Below, in pieces: positions 1 through 7,900 of a stretch of 64,000 nucleotides of DNA. Location of the stretch: assembly GCA_963773105.1 (NCBI GenBank), contig CAVZAA010000003.1, forward strand, positions 124,001 through 188,000. The letters are read 5' to 3'. Position 1 is the first letter of the stretch, and each line of letters starts with the position of its first letter. This DNA is from Trebonia sp963773105 (lineage in GTDB: Bacteria; Actinomycetota; Actinomycetes; Streptosporangiales; Streptosporangiaceae). Position numbers and translations under genes: made by a program. The notes beneath the pieces were generated by a model. It did not search any database. It was not told where the DNA came from and saw only the letters and a program-made list of their open reading frames with translations.

Positions 1-22
1 TCATCCCGGCATTAGACGGCTG

Positions 23-3000
23 TCACGGCAGCGTCCAGGACTGGTTGGTGTTCCCCGTGCAGCTCCAGATCTGGACCTGGGTGCCGGGGGTGGTGGAGAA
101 CCCGGTGTCGTCGAGGCACGCTCCGGACTGCGGGTTGACCAGCGATCCGTTCGACCGCGGCTGCCACACCTGCTGGCCGCTGCCGTTGCAGGCGTACAGG
201 TCAACCAGGGTCCCGTTGGCGGTGCCGCCGCCCGCCACATCGAGGCACTTGCCCAGGGCCTGCAGGGTTCCGTTGGGCTCGGTGGTCCACTTCTGGGCGT
301 TGGTGCCGTTGCAGGTGTACACCTGCACGGCGGTGCCGTTCGCGTTGTTGGCGCCGCGGACGTCCAGGCACAGCCCGTCGTAGCCGGTGACGGCACCGGT
401 CGCGTCGCCCGGCGGCACCCAGGACTGGTTGGCGTTCCCCGAGCAGCTCCAGATCTGGACCTGGGTGCCGGGGGTGGTGGAGTAGCCGGTGTCATCGAGG
501 CAGGCGTTCGACTGCGGGTTGAGCAGCGCCCCGTCGGGCTGGGGATCCCACACCTGCGCGCCGGTGCCGTTGCAGGTGTAGAGGTCGACCTTGGTGCCGT
601 TGGCGGTGCCGCCGCCCGCCACGTCCAGGCACTTGCCGTCCGCCTGGACGGTGCCGTTGGGCTCTTCCGTCCACTGCTGGCCGTTGGTGCCGTTGCAGGT
701 GTAGACGTCGACGGCGGTGCCGTTGGTGTTGTTGTCGCTGGTGACGTCCAGGCACAGGCCTTGGTAGCCGACCAGCGGCGTGGTCGCGATCCCGTCGCCT
801 GCGGGCTCCACCGTCCAGGTGAACGTGGTGCTGGCCTGCGCGCCGGTGCTGTCGGCGGCGGTGACGGTCACGGTGGAGGTCCCGGCGGTGGTGGGCGTTC
901 CTGTGATCGTGCCGGAGCCGGAGATGGCGGTACCCGCGGGCAGGCCGGTGGCGCTGAACGTCGGGGTCTGGCCGCTGTTGGTGTCGCTGGCGGTCACCGC
1001 GATGGAGGCGGCGGCGCCGGCCAGCCCTTCCTGCGGTCCGGGGCTGGTGATGGTGACCGGCTGCCCGAGCTGCGCCGCCGCTACCGCAACGGTGCCGGAC
1101 AGCGGGAGGTTCGCATCGGAGTCGCCCACCTTGATCCCGTAGCTGCCGGTCGCGGTGGCCCAGTTGTTGGTGCTCGAGTTCCAGTACTGCAGGTCCCGCT
1201 GGGTCAGCGGGAACGTGACCGTCTGGCTCGCGCCGGGCTGCAGCGACACCCGCTGGAAGCCCTCGAGTTGCAGCGGCGGCTGGCCCGACGCGGCCGGGTC
1301 GGTCACGTACAGCTGCGCGACGTCGGCCCCGGCGACCGAGCCGGTGTTGGTCACGGTGGCGGTGACGGTGGCCGCGCCGCCGGCCGGCAGCGATCCGACC
1401 TTCAGGTTGCTGAAGGAGAAGGTGGTGTAGGAGAGGCCGTAGCCGAACGGGTACAGCGGGGTCAGGCTCTGCGCGTTGTACCAGCGGTACCCGACGTCGA
1501 CGCCCTCGGAGTACTGCACGGTCCCGTTCGCGCCGGGCCACTGGGCGGCGGTGGACGCCGGGACCTGGGACAGCGACGTGGGGAAGGTGACGGTCAGGTG
1601 CCCGGACGGGTCGGCCGTCCCGAACAGCAGCGCCGCGATCGCGGTGCCGTCCTCCTGGCCCGGGTACCAGGCCTCGAGGACGCCCTTGACCGACGACAGC
1701 CACGGCATGACCACGGCGGACCCGGTGTTGAGGACGACGATCGTGTTCGGGTTGGCGGCGGCGACCGCGGAGATCAGGTTGTCTTGCGCGCTGCCGAGGT
1801 CGATGCTGGTCAGGTCGCTGCCCTCGGACTCATTGAGGTTGGCGAACACGACCGCGACGCTGGCCGCCGCGGCCGCGGACGCCGCCGAACTGTCCGAGGA
1901 GCCGTTGTTGTAGCTGACGGTGACCCCGCTCGGCGCGGCGGCGGTGATGCCCTGCAGCGGGGTGATGGTGCCGCTGGAGTTCACCGACGCGCTGCCGCCG
2001 CCGGCGGTCTGCGGGCTGGTGGACGCGTCGGCGCCGATGACCGCGATCGAGCTGTCCTTGGCGCTGCTGAGCGGGAGGACGTTGCCGCTGTTCTTCAGCA
2101 GCACGGTGCCCTCCTCTGCGATCTGCAGCGCGTCGGCCTGGTCGGCTGCGCTCGTGGCGGTCTGGGCGGGCGATCCGACCGCGGGCTTGTCGAACAGCCC
2201 GAACGCGAACATCTCGGTCAGGATGTCGGAGACGGCCGAGTTGAGCGTGGCCTGGCTGACTTGCCCGGCCCCCGGAGGGCCGGCCGAGATGGCGCTGGCC
2301 AGCGCGCTGCCGTAGTAGCCGTCGTTGCCCGGCATGTCCATGTCGAGTCCGGCGTTGGCGGAGGCCGCGGTCGAGTGGGTGGCGCCCCAGTCGGAGGTGA
2401 CGAAGCCGGCGAACCCGAACTGCTGTCGCAGCACGGTGGACAGCAGGTACGGGTTCTGGCAGGCGGCGGTGCCGTTGATGTAGGAGTAGGAGCACATCAC
2501 CGAGGACGCGGCGCCCTGCTGTATCGAGTCCTGGAAGGCCGGCAGGTAGATCTCCTGCTCCGCCTCCGTGCTGACGACGGCGTTGTCGGCCGAGGTGTTC
2601 CTGTTGGTCTCCTGGTTGTACACCGCCAAGTGCTTGACCTGGGCCATCACCCCGGTCGACTGGACGCCCTGGATCTCGGCCGCGCCGAGCGTGCCGTTCA
2701 GGTACGGGTCTTCGCCGATCGACTCGAAGGCGCGCCCCCAGCGCGGGTCGCGGACGATGTTGATCGTCGGGCCGAGGTCAATGGTGCTGCCCTTGGCCGC
2801 CTCCTCGGCCCCGATCACCTGGCCGTAAAGCTGTTCCGCGGCGGGGTCCCAGGTCGCCGCGGCGTCCACCGGCGCGGGCAGCTGGGTGACGCCGGTCATG
2901 CCGTCGCCCACCCCGGCCGGGCCGTCCTCGAGGTTCAGGGCCGGGATGCAGAGTGACCCGATGGCGGGGGTGAACCCGACGTAGCTGGATCCCCCGGCGC

Positions 3001-3199
3001 CGGTGACCAGGTCGATCTCCTGCGCCTGGGTCATCTTCGACATGACCTCGCTGACCCGGGTCGGGATCGGGGCGCTCGACCCCACCCACGGGCAGGCGGT
3101 GGAGACGGCGGCGGCAGGCTGGGCGGCGGCCACCGCCAGCAGCGACGCCGACGTCGTGGCCAGGGCCAATGCGATGATCAGCGGTCTTTTTCTCGACAT
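23..3199 (-). CDS. Secreted GH3 glycoside hydrolase with two C-terminal ricin-type lectin domains
   Basis: Predicted extracellular beta-glucosidase or beta-xylosidase acting on plant or fungal glycans. The 1058-residue product begins with a signal peptide (about 1-31, ending AAA). The GH3 barrel follows, with the DPRWGR and GEDPYL blocks at about 151-166, KH at 189-190 and the expected nucleophile Asp270 in VTSDWGA. Then come the second GH3 domain (about 385-600), a fibronectin-like module (about 640-715), an Ig-like module (about 720-800) and two tandem beta-trefoil lectin modules (about 808-930 and 936-1058) with repeated QxW motifs. The two lectin modules are close copies, which suggests a recent internal duplication. 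The ATG has GGAGGAAT just upstream. The exact sugar specificity cannot be read from sequence. Confidence 0.93.
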   Translation of the reverse strand: MSRKRPLIIALALATTSASLLAVAAAQPAAAVSTACPWVGSSAPIPTRVSEVMSKMTQAQEIDLVTGAGGSSYVGFTPAIGSLCIPALNLEDGPAGVGDGMTGVTQLPAPVDAAATWDPAAEQLYGQVIGAEEAAKGSTIDLGPTINIVRDPRWGRAFESIGEDPYLNGTLGAAEIQGVQSTGVMAQVKHLAVYNQETNRNTSADNAVVSTEAEQEIYLPAFQDSIQQGAASSVMCSYSYINGTAACQNPYLLSTVLRQQFGFAGFVTSDWGATHSTAASANAGLDMDMPGNDGYYGSALASAISAGPPGAGQVSQATLNSAVSDILTEMFAFGLFDKPAVGSPAQTATSAADQADALQIAEEGTVLLKNSGNVLPLSSAKDSSIAVIGADASTSPQTAGGGSASVNSSGTITPLQGITAAAPSGVTVSYNNGSSDSSAASAAAAASVAVVFANLNESEGSDLTSIDLGSAQDNLISAVAAANPNTIVVLNTGSAVVMPWLSSVKGVLEAWYPGQEDGTAIAALLFGTADPSGHLTVTFPTSLSQVPASTAAQWPGANGTVQYSEGVDVGYRWYNAQSLTPLYPFGYGLSYTTFSFSNLKVGSLPAGGAATVTATVTNTGSVAGADVAQLYVTDPAASGQPPLQLEGFQRVSLQPGASQTVTFPLTQRDLQYWNSSTNNWATATGSYGIKVGDSDANLPLSGTVAVAAAQLGQPVTITSPGPQEGLAGAAASIAVTASDTNSGQTPTFSATGLPAGTAISGSGTITGTPTTAGTSTVTVTAADSTGAQASTTFTWTVEPAGDGIATTPLVGYQGLCLDVTSDNNTNGTAVDVYTCNGTNGQQWTEEPNGTVQADGKCLDVAGGGTANGTKVDLYTCNGTGAQVWDPQPDGALLNPQSNACLDDTGYSTTPGTQVQIWSCSGNANQSWVPPGDATGAVTGYDGLCLDVRGANNANGTAVQVYTCNGTNAQKWTTEPNGTLQALGKCLDVAGGGTANGTLVDLYACNGSGQQVWQPRSNGSLVNPQSGACLDDTGFSTTPGTQVQIWSCTGNTNQSWTLP

Positions 3200-3228
3200 G
3201 ATTCCTCCGGCCTATGAGCTTTGCCCTG

Positions 3229-3287
3229 AAGCTAAATGGGCCAGAAGGGTCGGTCAACGTTAATATTTGTTAATAAAACTCGTTAAT
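3229..3287 (-). promoter_or_regulatory. Promoter and GTTAAT repeats upstream of the GH3 gene
   Basis: On the minus strand TTGACC (3257-3252) and TAGCTT (3234-3229) are separated by 17 bases, a good housekeeping-type promoter about 30 bases before the GH3 start. Just upstream lie three copies of GTTAAT (plus strand 3259, 3269 and 3282) in an AT-rich patch inside very GC-rich DNA. Their position just upstream of the -35 box suits a regulator-binding site. The identity of the regulator is inference. Confidence 0.6.
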
Positions 3288-3320
3288 TGCAGTCCGCCTT
3301 TTGTTACAGAAACAAAGCCC

Positions 3321-3360
3321 AAAGTCAAAATCATGAGGGTTCCGAACGGACCGTTGCTCC
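3321..3360 (-). repeat. Dispersed 3'-end element, copy C (diverged)
   Basis: Read on the minus strand this stretch shows GGTCCGTTCGG, then ATGATTTTGACTTT. It lies about 57 bases after the stop codon of the M20 gene, in the same orientation. It resembles copies A (24949) and B (58331) in the CCGTTCG core and the TTTTGACTTT tract, but the spacing between the two blocks differs. It also sits upstream of the GH3 promoter, so it could be a terminator for the gene before. Confidence 0.45.
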
Positions 3361-3416
3361 GCCCCCAACGCGCCGCCGCGGCCTGGTTCGGGGGCGGCGG
3401 GTTGAGGGTGGCGGTG

Positions 3417-4613
3417 TCAGGCGCCTTGTCCGAGTCGGCGGAGGGCGAGCTCGGCGTAGAGGGCGATCCCGTCGGCGATCACGGCGTCGTCGAAGACCGC
3501 GCCGGCCGAGTGGTTGGAGGATGCGGTCAGCGGGTCGGTGCCGGACGGGCAGGCGCCGAGCAGGACGAACGCTCCTGGCACCTGGTCGAGCACGTAGGAG
3601 AAGTCCTCGGCGCCGGTCAGCGGCTGCGCGGGCGTGACCGCGCGGTCGACGCCGAACAGGTCCGCCGCCGTGGACCGGGCGAACTCGGCCTCGGCCGCGT
3701 CGTTGACCGTGACCGGGTAGCAGTCGAGGTACTTGGCCTCGACCGTCAGGCCGTGGGCCTGGCCGATGCTCTCCACCAACCGCACCGTCTCGTGGTGCAG
3801 GCGCCGCTGAGACTGCTGGCTGAAGGAGCGCAGGGTGGCCTCGAAGCTGGCCTCGTCCGGTATCACGTTGTTCACGGTCCCGGCGTGGAAGCTGCCGACC
3901 GTGATCACCACCGGGTCGAACACGTCGAACCGGCGCGTCACCAGCGTCTGCAGCGCGGTCACCATCTCGCAGGCGGCCGGGATCGGGTCGGCGCTGTGCT
4001 GCGGGGCCGAGGCGTGCCCGCCGCGGCCGCGCACGGTGACGTACAGGATGTCCGCCGCGGCCAGGGCCGGGCCAGGCCGGACCGCGAACACTCCCTGGCC
4101 GAACAGGTGGGAGAACACGTGCAGGGCGTAGGCGGCCGTCGGCCGCTCGCCAGCGGCGTCAAGCACGCCCTCGTCGATCATGAGCTGGGCGCCCCCCAGG
4201 CCTTCCTCGCCCGGCTGGAACATGAAGATCACGCTGCCCGGCAGGTCACGCTGCCGCGCGGAGAGCACCCGGGCGGCCCCCACCAGCATCGCCGTGTGCA
4301 GGTCGTGGCCGCAGGCGTGCATCGCGCCGTCGATCCGGGACGCGAACGGCAGGCCGGTCGTCTCGGTCACCGGCAGCGCGTCGTTGTCGGCCCGCATCAG
4401 CACGACGGGTCCCGGCCGGCCGCCGCGCAGCACCGCGGTCACCGAGCTGAGCTGCTTGCCCACGGTGATCTCAAGCGGGAGTCGGTCGAGTGCGGCGAGG
4501 ACCTTTGCCTGCGTTTTCGGCAGGTGCAAGCCGATCTCGGGCTCACGGTGGATGGCATGCCGCAGCTCCGCGATATCACCGGATATCGCGGTAGCCTCGT
4601 CCAACAGCGTCAT
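3417..4613 (-). CDS. M20-family amidohydrolase (hippurate hydrolase-like)
   Basis: A 398-residue metallo-amidohydrolase of the M20D group, which cleaves N-acyl amino acids or amino-acid conjugates in the cytoplasm. Diagnostic motifs are HACGHDLHTAML (metal ligands), QPGEEGLGGA (catalytic Glu and metal ligand), GGHAS of the dimerisation domain and SNHSAGAVFDD near the C-terminus. The start is the ATG at 4613, preceded by GGGAGGTCAGCG. The frame stays open upstream to 5318, but that stretch is antisense to the YCII gene and carries no family signal. Metal ligands look intact, so it should be active; the natural substrate is not clear. Confidence 0.92.
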   Translation of the reverse strand: MTLLDEATAISGDIAELRHAIHREPEIGLHLPKTQAKVLAALDRLPLEITVGKQLSSVTAVLRGGRPGPVVLMRADNDALPVTETTGLPFASRIDGAMHACGHDLHTAMLVGAARVLSARQRDLPGSVIFMFQPGEEGLGGAQLMIDEGVLDAAGERPTAAYALHVFSHLFGQGVFAVRPGPALAAADILYVTVRGRGGHASAPQHSADPIPAACEMVTALQTLVTRRFDVFDPVVITVGSFHAGTVNNVIPDEASFEATLRSFSQQSQRRLHHETVRLVESIGQAHGLTVEAKYLDCYPVTVNDAAEAEFARSTAADLFGVDRAVTPAQPLTGAEDFSYVLDQVPGAFVLLGACPSGTDPLTASSNHSAGAVFDDAVIADGIALYAELALRRLGQGA

Positions 4614-4763
4614 CGCTGACCTCCCTGTCTCGGTGTGCGATCTTGACGCTATCGCCACCAGGCTTGGAAAAAGTCCCGGCCGGGGTGTCGAATCGGCACA
4701 AGTGCTTTCGTGGAGAAGGTGAGCGGCAGCCGTGCGGGCTGCCCGTGAGCAGAGGAGCTTGAG

Positions 4764-5129
4764 ATGGCGCTGTACCTGATCGCCTTCAACGACGAGTGGG
4801 TGCCCGACCTCACCCTGGAGGACCTGCGCGAGAGGGGCGCGTCCGGCCGCGCCGTGATCGAGGAGATGACGGCCGCCGGTGTCTTCGTCTTCAGCGACGG
4901 CGGCCTGGACGCGTCGACCGCCGTGTGCAGCGTCGACCCGAGCAGCGGCTCGCCCATCTTCACCGATGGGCCGTTCACCGAGACCAAGGAGCACCTGGGC
5001 GGTTTCGCGGTCGTCGACGTGCCAGGCGAAGCCGAGGCGCGGTACTGGGCCGGCCGGATCGCGGTCGCGGTCGGCTGGCCGCAGGAGGTGCACCGCTTCC
5101 CGCATCGCGCGCTGAGCGCCGAGAGCTGA
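4764..5129 (+). CDS. YCII-related domain protein
   Basis: A 121-residue single-domain protein of the YCII/DGPF family, small alpha-beta barrel proteins often found beside ECF sigma factors but of poorly known chemistry. The diagnostic block is TDGPFTETKEHLGGF at about 73-87, with a GLDAS segment before it. The ATG follows GAGGAGCTTGAG. It is divergent from the M20 gene. No sigma factor is adjacent, so a regulatory partner is not evident here. Confidence 0.85.
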   Translation: MALYLIAFNDEWVPDLTLEDLRERGASGRAVIEEMTAAGVFVFSDGGLDASTAVCSVDPSSGSPIFTDGPFTETKEHLGGFAVVDVPGEAEARYWAGRIAVAVGWPQEVHRFPHRALSAES

Positions 5130-5341
5130 CACTCCGTCTGCCTTCGGCATTGGCCATCGCCGGCGGCCGCCGCGGCGCGGCTCAGGGCCGGAGCAGCGGC
5201 GGGTAGAGCTGGTCGGCGGGACCGGTCCGGTACAGCTGGGCCGACCGGCCCCGCTCCCCCGCGGTTGCGATGCCCGCGGGAACGACGAACCCGGCGGTCC
5301 CGGTCGCCACCGGAGCAACGCGGCAGCCGGTCCCTAAGCGC

Positions 5342-5412
5342 CATGATCACGAAGGGTTTTATCCTGACGAAGGAAAATTATCGTATGAGTGCATAAAGCC
5401 TTCGTGATCATG
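5342..5412. repeat. Perfect 14-base inverted repeat enclosing an AT-rich island
   Basis: CATGATCACGAAGG at 5342-5355 is the exact reverse complement of 5399-5412. The similarity continues inward with one mismatch (GTTTTAT against CTTTATG), leaving a roughly 30-base AT-rich loop in otherwise GC-rich DNA. It ends about 40 bases before the Nudix gene. The outer ends are themselves palindromic (TGATCA). It could be a miniature mobile element remnant, a large operator or a hairpin; there is no T-run typical of a terminator directly after it. Confidence 0.6.
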
Positions 5413-5438
5413 AGAGAGCCCGACCGAGCGGGCGGGCC

Positions 5439-5444
5439 TACGCT
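5439..5444 (+). promoter_or_regulatory. -10 box for a leaderless Nudix mRNA
   Basis: TACGCT fits the actinobacterial TAnnnT -10 box and ends 8 bases before the GTG at 5453. There is no Shine-Dalgarno sequence before that GTG, so the transcript probably starts at the start codon. Confidence 0.5.
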
Positions 5445-5452
5445 GTATCCCT

Positions 5453-5923
5453 GTGCCCGATCTATCGAATGCTGACCTGGGGATTACGCCGCGTGCGGCG
5501 ATGCTGCTGATCGTGACCGAGGACGGCGGGCTGCTCCTGCATCACCGCGACGACAAGCCGGAGATCCCGAACCCGGGCTGCTGGGCGGGGTTCGGCGGGG
5601 CGGTCGAGGACGGAGAGACGGTTGAGGATGCCGTACTGCGCGAGGTACGCGAGGAGACGGGTCTGCGGATCGCCAACCCGATCTTCCTGACCGAGGCCGT
5701 GGACCACGAAGGCGATGGCCGCACGGTCTCGCTGTTCTACCTCGTCGGCGGCGTTCGCCCCGAAGACATCGACCTCAAGGAGGGCGCCGGAATCGGGGTG
5801 CACAGGATCGAGGATCTGGCGGGTCTGAAGATCACACCGTTCGTCCGGCGCGCGATTTACTCGCATCTGCTGCCGGCGATCGCCGCCACCGGGGACGATT
5901 CGATGCGGGGGGAGCCCGCTTGA
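5453..5923 (+). CDS. Nudix hydrolase
   Basis: A 156-residue Nudix protein that would hydrolyse a nucleoside diphosphate linked to another group (for example damaged nucleotides or an NDP-sugar). The Nudix box is complete at about 48-71: GG followed by EDGETVEDAVLREVREETGL, giving the metal-binding REVREE core. An HHRDDKPEIPNPGCW block precedes it, as is common in this family. GTG start, apparently leaderless. The stop codon overlaps the ATG of the next gene by one base (TGATG), so the two are co-translated. Substrate cannot be told from sequence. Confidence 0.9.
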   Translation: MPDLSNADLGITPRAAMLLIVTEDGGLLLHHRDDKPEIPNPGCWAGFGGAVEDGETVEDAVLREVREETGLRIANPIFLTEAVDHEGDGRTVSLFYLVGGVRPEDIDLKEGAGIGVHRIEDLAGLKITPFVRRAIYSHLLPAIAATGDDSMRGEPA

Positions 5924-6297
5924 TGTCCGATCTCATGAGCGAGCTGACGGCGTTCATGACGGAGTACGAGCGCGCCGCCAACAGCCACGACCTCGGGCGG
6001 GTGCTGCCCTTGATCGCGGACGACGCCACCTACTGGTTCACCGACGGCTCTTACCGCGGCCGGGAGGAGATAGCCGACGCGCTTGCGCGGACCTTCGCCG
6101 CCATCCACGACGAGGTGTACGAGATCAGGGAGCTCCAGTGGGTCACACTGGCCGGGGAAGTGGCTGCCTGCCGGTACCGCTTCTCCTGGCGGGGCGTGGT
6201 TGACGGGCGGCCCCACTCGGGCCGCGGACGCGGCACCAACGTGCTGGTGAAGCGGGACGGGGCGTGGCAGGTCGAGCACGAGCACCTGAGCGACTGA
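5923..6297 (+). CDS. SnoaL-like / NTF2-fold protein
   Basis: A 124-residue protein of the SnoaL/DUF4440 type (NTF2-like cone fold), which binds small hydrophobic ligands and sometimes has isomerase or cyclase activity. The family pattern is visible: an N-terminal helix (ELTAFMTEYERAANSHD), DDATYWFTDGSYRGREEIA, and a C-terminal strand GAWQVEHEHLSD. ATG 5923 is preferred over the TTG at 5920 because of the GGGGGGAG upstream and the TGATG coupling to the Nudix gene. Ligand unknown. Confidence 0.8.
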   Translation: MSDLMSELTAFMTEYERAANSHDLGRVLPLIADDATYWFTDGSYRGREEIADALARTFAAIHDEVYEIRELQWVTLAGEVAACRYRFSWRGVVDGRPHSGRGRGTNVLVKRDGAWQVEHEHLSD

Positions 6298-6316
6298 CGC
6301 AAAGGAGAGTTGGCGT

Positions 6317-6916
6317 ATGCCGCATGACCGGGATGTGCAGGCCTTCGACCAACGGGCCGGATCGTATGAGTCGGGTCGGCACGGCCAGCTGCACAAGGAG
6401 ATTTCCGACCGCGTGGTGCGGCTCGCCCTCAGCTGCGGGCAGGCCCCGCGACGGGTGCTCGATGTGGGCTGCGGGACGGGCTATGTCCTGCGCCAGCTCG
6501 CCGTCCTGCTACCGCGGGCAATCGAACTCCTCGGCGTCGATCCGGCGCCGAGGATGATCGAGGTGGCGAGGTCAACGTCGTCTGATGAGCGGCTGAACTT
6601 CACGCGAGGAGCGGCCGAGCGGCTTCCCGTCGAGGAAGGCGCCTACGACCTGGTGGTCAGCACCACGTCCTTCGACCACTGGAACGACCAGGGGGCCGGG
6701 ATCCGCGAGTGCGCCCGCGCCCTCGCGCCGGGCGGCGCTCTGGTGCTGACCGACCAGTTCTCGAACCTCCTGTGGCCGACAATGCTGGGCAGCCGCCGCG
6801 GCAAGGCCCGCACCAGGTCCCGCGCCACCAGGCTGATCACGGCCGCCGGACTGCGCGATCCGCAGTGGCATCGCTGCTACGCGGTCATCATCCAGAGCGT
6901 GACCGCGGTCAAGTAG
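6317..6916 (+). CDS. Class I SAM-dependent methyltransferase
   Basis: A 199-residue Rossmann-fold methyltransferase. Motif I VLDVGCGTGYVL (about 47-58) binds S-adenosylmethionine; LLGVDPAPRMIEVAR is the second strand with its acidic residue; GAYDLVVSTTSFDHW and ALAPGGALVLTDQ are motifs II and III (methyltransferase type 11). AAAGGAGAG precedes the ATG by 8 bases. It lies 19 bases after the SnoaL-like gene, so Nudix, SnoaL and methyltransferase form a three-gene transcription unit. The methyl acceptor is unknown. Confidence 0.88.
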   Translation: MPHDRDVQAFDQRAGSYESGRHGQLHKEISDRVVRLALSCGQAPRRVLDVGCGTGYVLRQLAVLLPRAIELLGVDPAPRMIEVARSTSSDERLNFTRGAAERLPVEEGAYDLVVSTTSFDHWNDQGAGIRECARALAPGGALVLTDQFSNLLWPTMLGSRRGKARTRSRATRLITAAGLRDPQWHRCYAVIIQSVTAVK

Positions 6917-6927
6917 CGGGTCCGTGC

Positions 6928-7236
6928 TCAGCCGAGGAGCTCGTACCAGTGCTCGAACTCGCGCTGGGTGGTGAAGCGGACGGTGCGGATGTGCGGGGAC
7001 CTGGCAGTCCGGTCGAAGAGGCACTCCCGGCGATCCCGGAAGGTGGCCGCCGCGGACCAGACCGGGTGGTCCGGGCGGAGCCACTCGCGCAGCATCTCTC
7101 GGTTCCCGCCGAACAGTTCGGCATTGGTCGCCGTCCTGATGAGCGAACGCCGGATGAGGCGGGGCAGCACCGGCTCGGCCGTGATCCGCTTCACCTCGTC
7201 AACCAGGCCGGGCGGTTGCAGTAGGCCAGGCGGCAA
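6928..7236 (-). pseudogene. C-terminal remnant of a P-loop adenylate kinase-like protein
   Basis: The 102-residue frame has the C-terminal half of small P-loop kinase-like proteins: an arginine-rich helix (LIRRSLIRT), the NAELFGGNRE block, a WSAAATFRDRR helix and the final TVRFTTQREFEHWYELLG, where the family usually ends in a serine/arginine-proline-arginine-x-W motif. The Walker A loop, the first 70-80 residues of the family and a proper start region are absent; the frame begins only 45 bases from the divergent toxin-like gene. It is read as a 5'-truncated remnant. Family assignment rests on pattern memory, not a search. Confidence 0.5.
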
Positions 7237-7267
7237 GGACGGCTACCGCGACCCGACAACTCCCTAC

Positions 7268-7273
7268 TAGGCT
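7268..7273 (+). promoter_or_regulatory. -10 box of the leaderless MazF/PemK-like gene
   Basis: TAGGCT ends 7 bases before the ATG at 7281, with no ribosome-binding site between them. The same hexamer stands at the same place before 41270 and 59890 (minus strand). Confidence 0.5.
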
Positions 7274-7280
7274 CGAGCTC

Positions 7281-7847
7281 ATGCAACGCGGCGAAGTCTG
7301 GTGGGTGGAGTTCGACCAGCGGCGGCCGGTCGTGCTGCTATCGGGAGACGAGGCATCCGGGTTCGAGGCGGTGCAGGTCGTCGCGCCGGCCGACGTCAGC
7401 ATCGAGGGCCTCGGCGTGGAAGTCGCCGTGGGCGCCGCGGAAGGGCTGCCCTTCGAAGGCGTGCTTCGCTTCGCCTTCTCCCGTCCCGGCTTCACCCCGT
7501 GTACGTGGGTGACCACGTTGTCCGAGGACGACCTGATCGAGCGGGCAGGCGCGCTGCCCGCCGCGAGGGTGGCGGAGATCGAGGACGCCATCCGGCTCAG
7601 CGAGCAGCCGAGAGCGTGGACGCCGGCCACGACCGCGCAGTTCGAGGAGATCAGGAACGCGCTGCGGAACCCGTCGGCCCGGTTAAGCGACTCTGCGGCG
7701 GGCAGGCCCAGAACGAGTTCATCGGGCGGCCGCTGTCACCGCGGACCTTGGCGCGATTATGCTGTTACTGAACGGGGTAGTGCGCTCACGGTCAGTGACA
7801 TGCGCGCGAGTGCTGGCTTGCCGCTGCGCGTCGGAGCGGACGGCTGA
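7281..7847 (+). CDS. MazF/PemK-like endoribonuclease toxin, orphan, with C-terminal extension
   Basis: The first roughly 115 residues match the PemK/MazF toxin fold, which cleaves mRNA: RGEVWWVEFDQRRPVVLLS at 3-21 is the typical N-terminal strand pair, followed by a VVAPADVS strand and a FTPCTWVTTLSEDDL segment. A tail of about 60 residues (from about 130) rich in Arg, Ser and Gly has no domain signal and may be readthrough of a lost stop. No antitoxin-like small gene is adjacent on the same strand. The broader PemK family also includes non-toxic members, so activity is uncertain. Leaderless ATG start. Confidence 0.7.
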   Translation: MQRGEVWWVEFDQRRPVVLLSGDEASGFEAVQVVAPADVSIEGLGVEVAVGAAEGLPFEGVLRFAFSRPGFTPCTWVTTLSEDDLIERAGALPAARVAEIEDAIRLSEQPRAWTPATTAQFEEIRNALRNPSARLSDSAAGRPRTSSSGGRCHRGPWRDYAVTERGSALTVSDMRASAGLPLRVGADG

Positions 7848-7900
7848 CGGGACGGGCGGCTCACGGAGAGTCTGGCGGGGCCCGGGAAAGGTAAGCCACG

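Larger units (their letters stand above)
5130..5452. other. Intergenic region of 323 bases with no gene
   Basis: No supported gene. The first 200 bases are GC-rich and featureless. The last part holds an AT-rich island framed by a perfect inverted repeat (5342-5355 and 5399-5412, described separately) and the TACGCT box of the Nudix gene. Confidence 0.7.

Noticed and set aside
23..770. Repeats at the window start as a CRISPR-like array
   Set aside because: The repeats are in frame, about 390 bases long, and code lectin modules; there are no short identical repeats with unique spacers.
761..2956. 731-codon plus-strand frame opposite the GH3 gene
   Set aside because: Its protein is Arg/Gly-rich with no family pattern, and the opposite strand codes a clear GH3 enzyme; it is an antisense shadow of GC-rich codons.
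5342..5412. Rho-independent terminator after the YCII gene
   Set aside because: The repeat has a roughly 40-base loop and no T-run after the second arm, and lies over 200 bases past the YCII stop.
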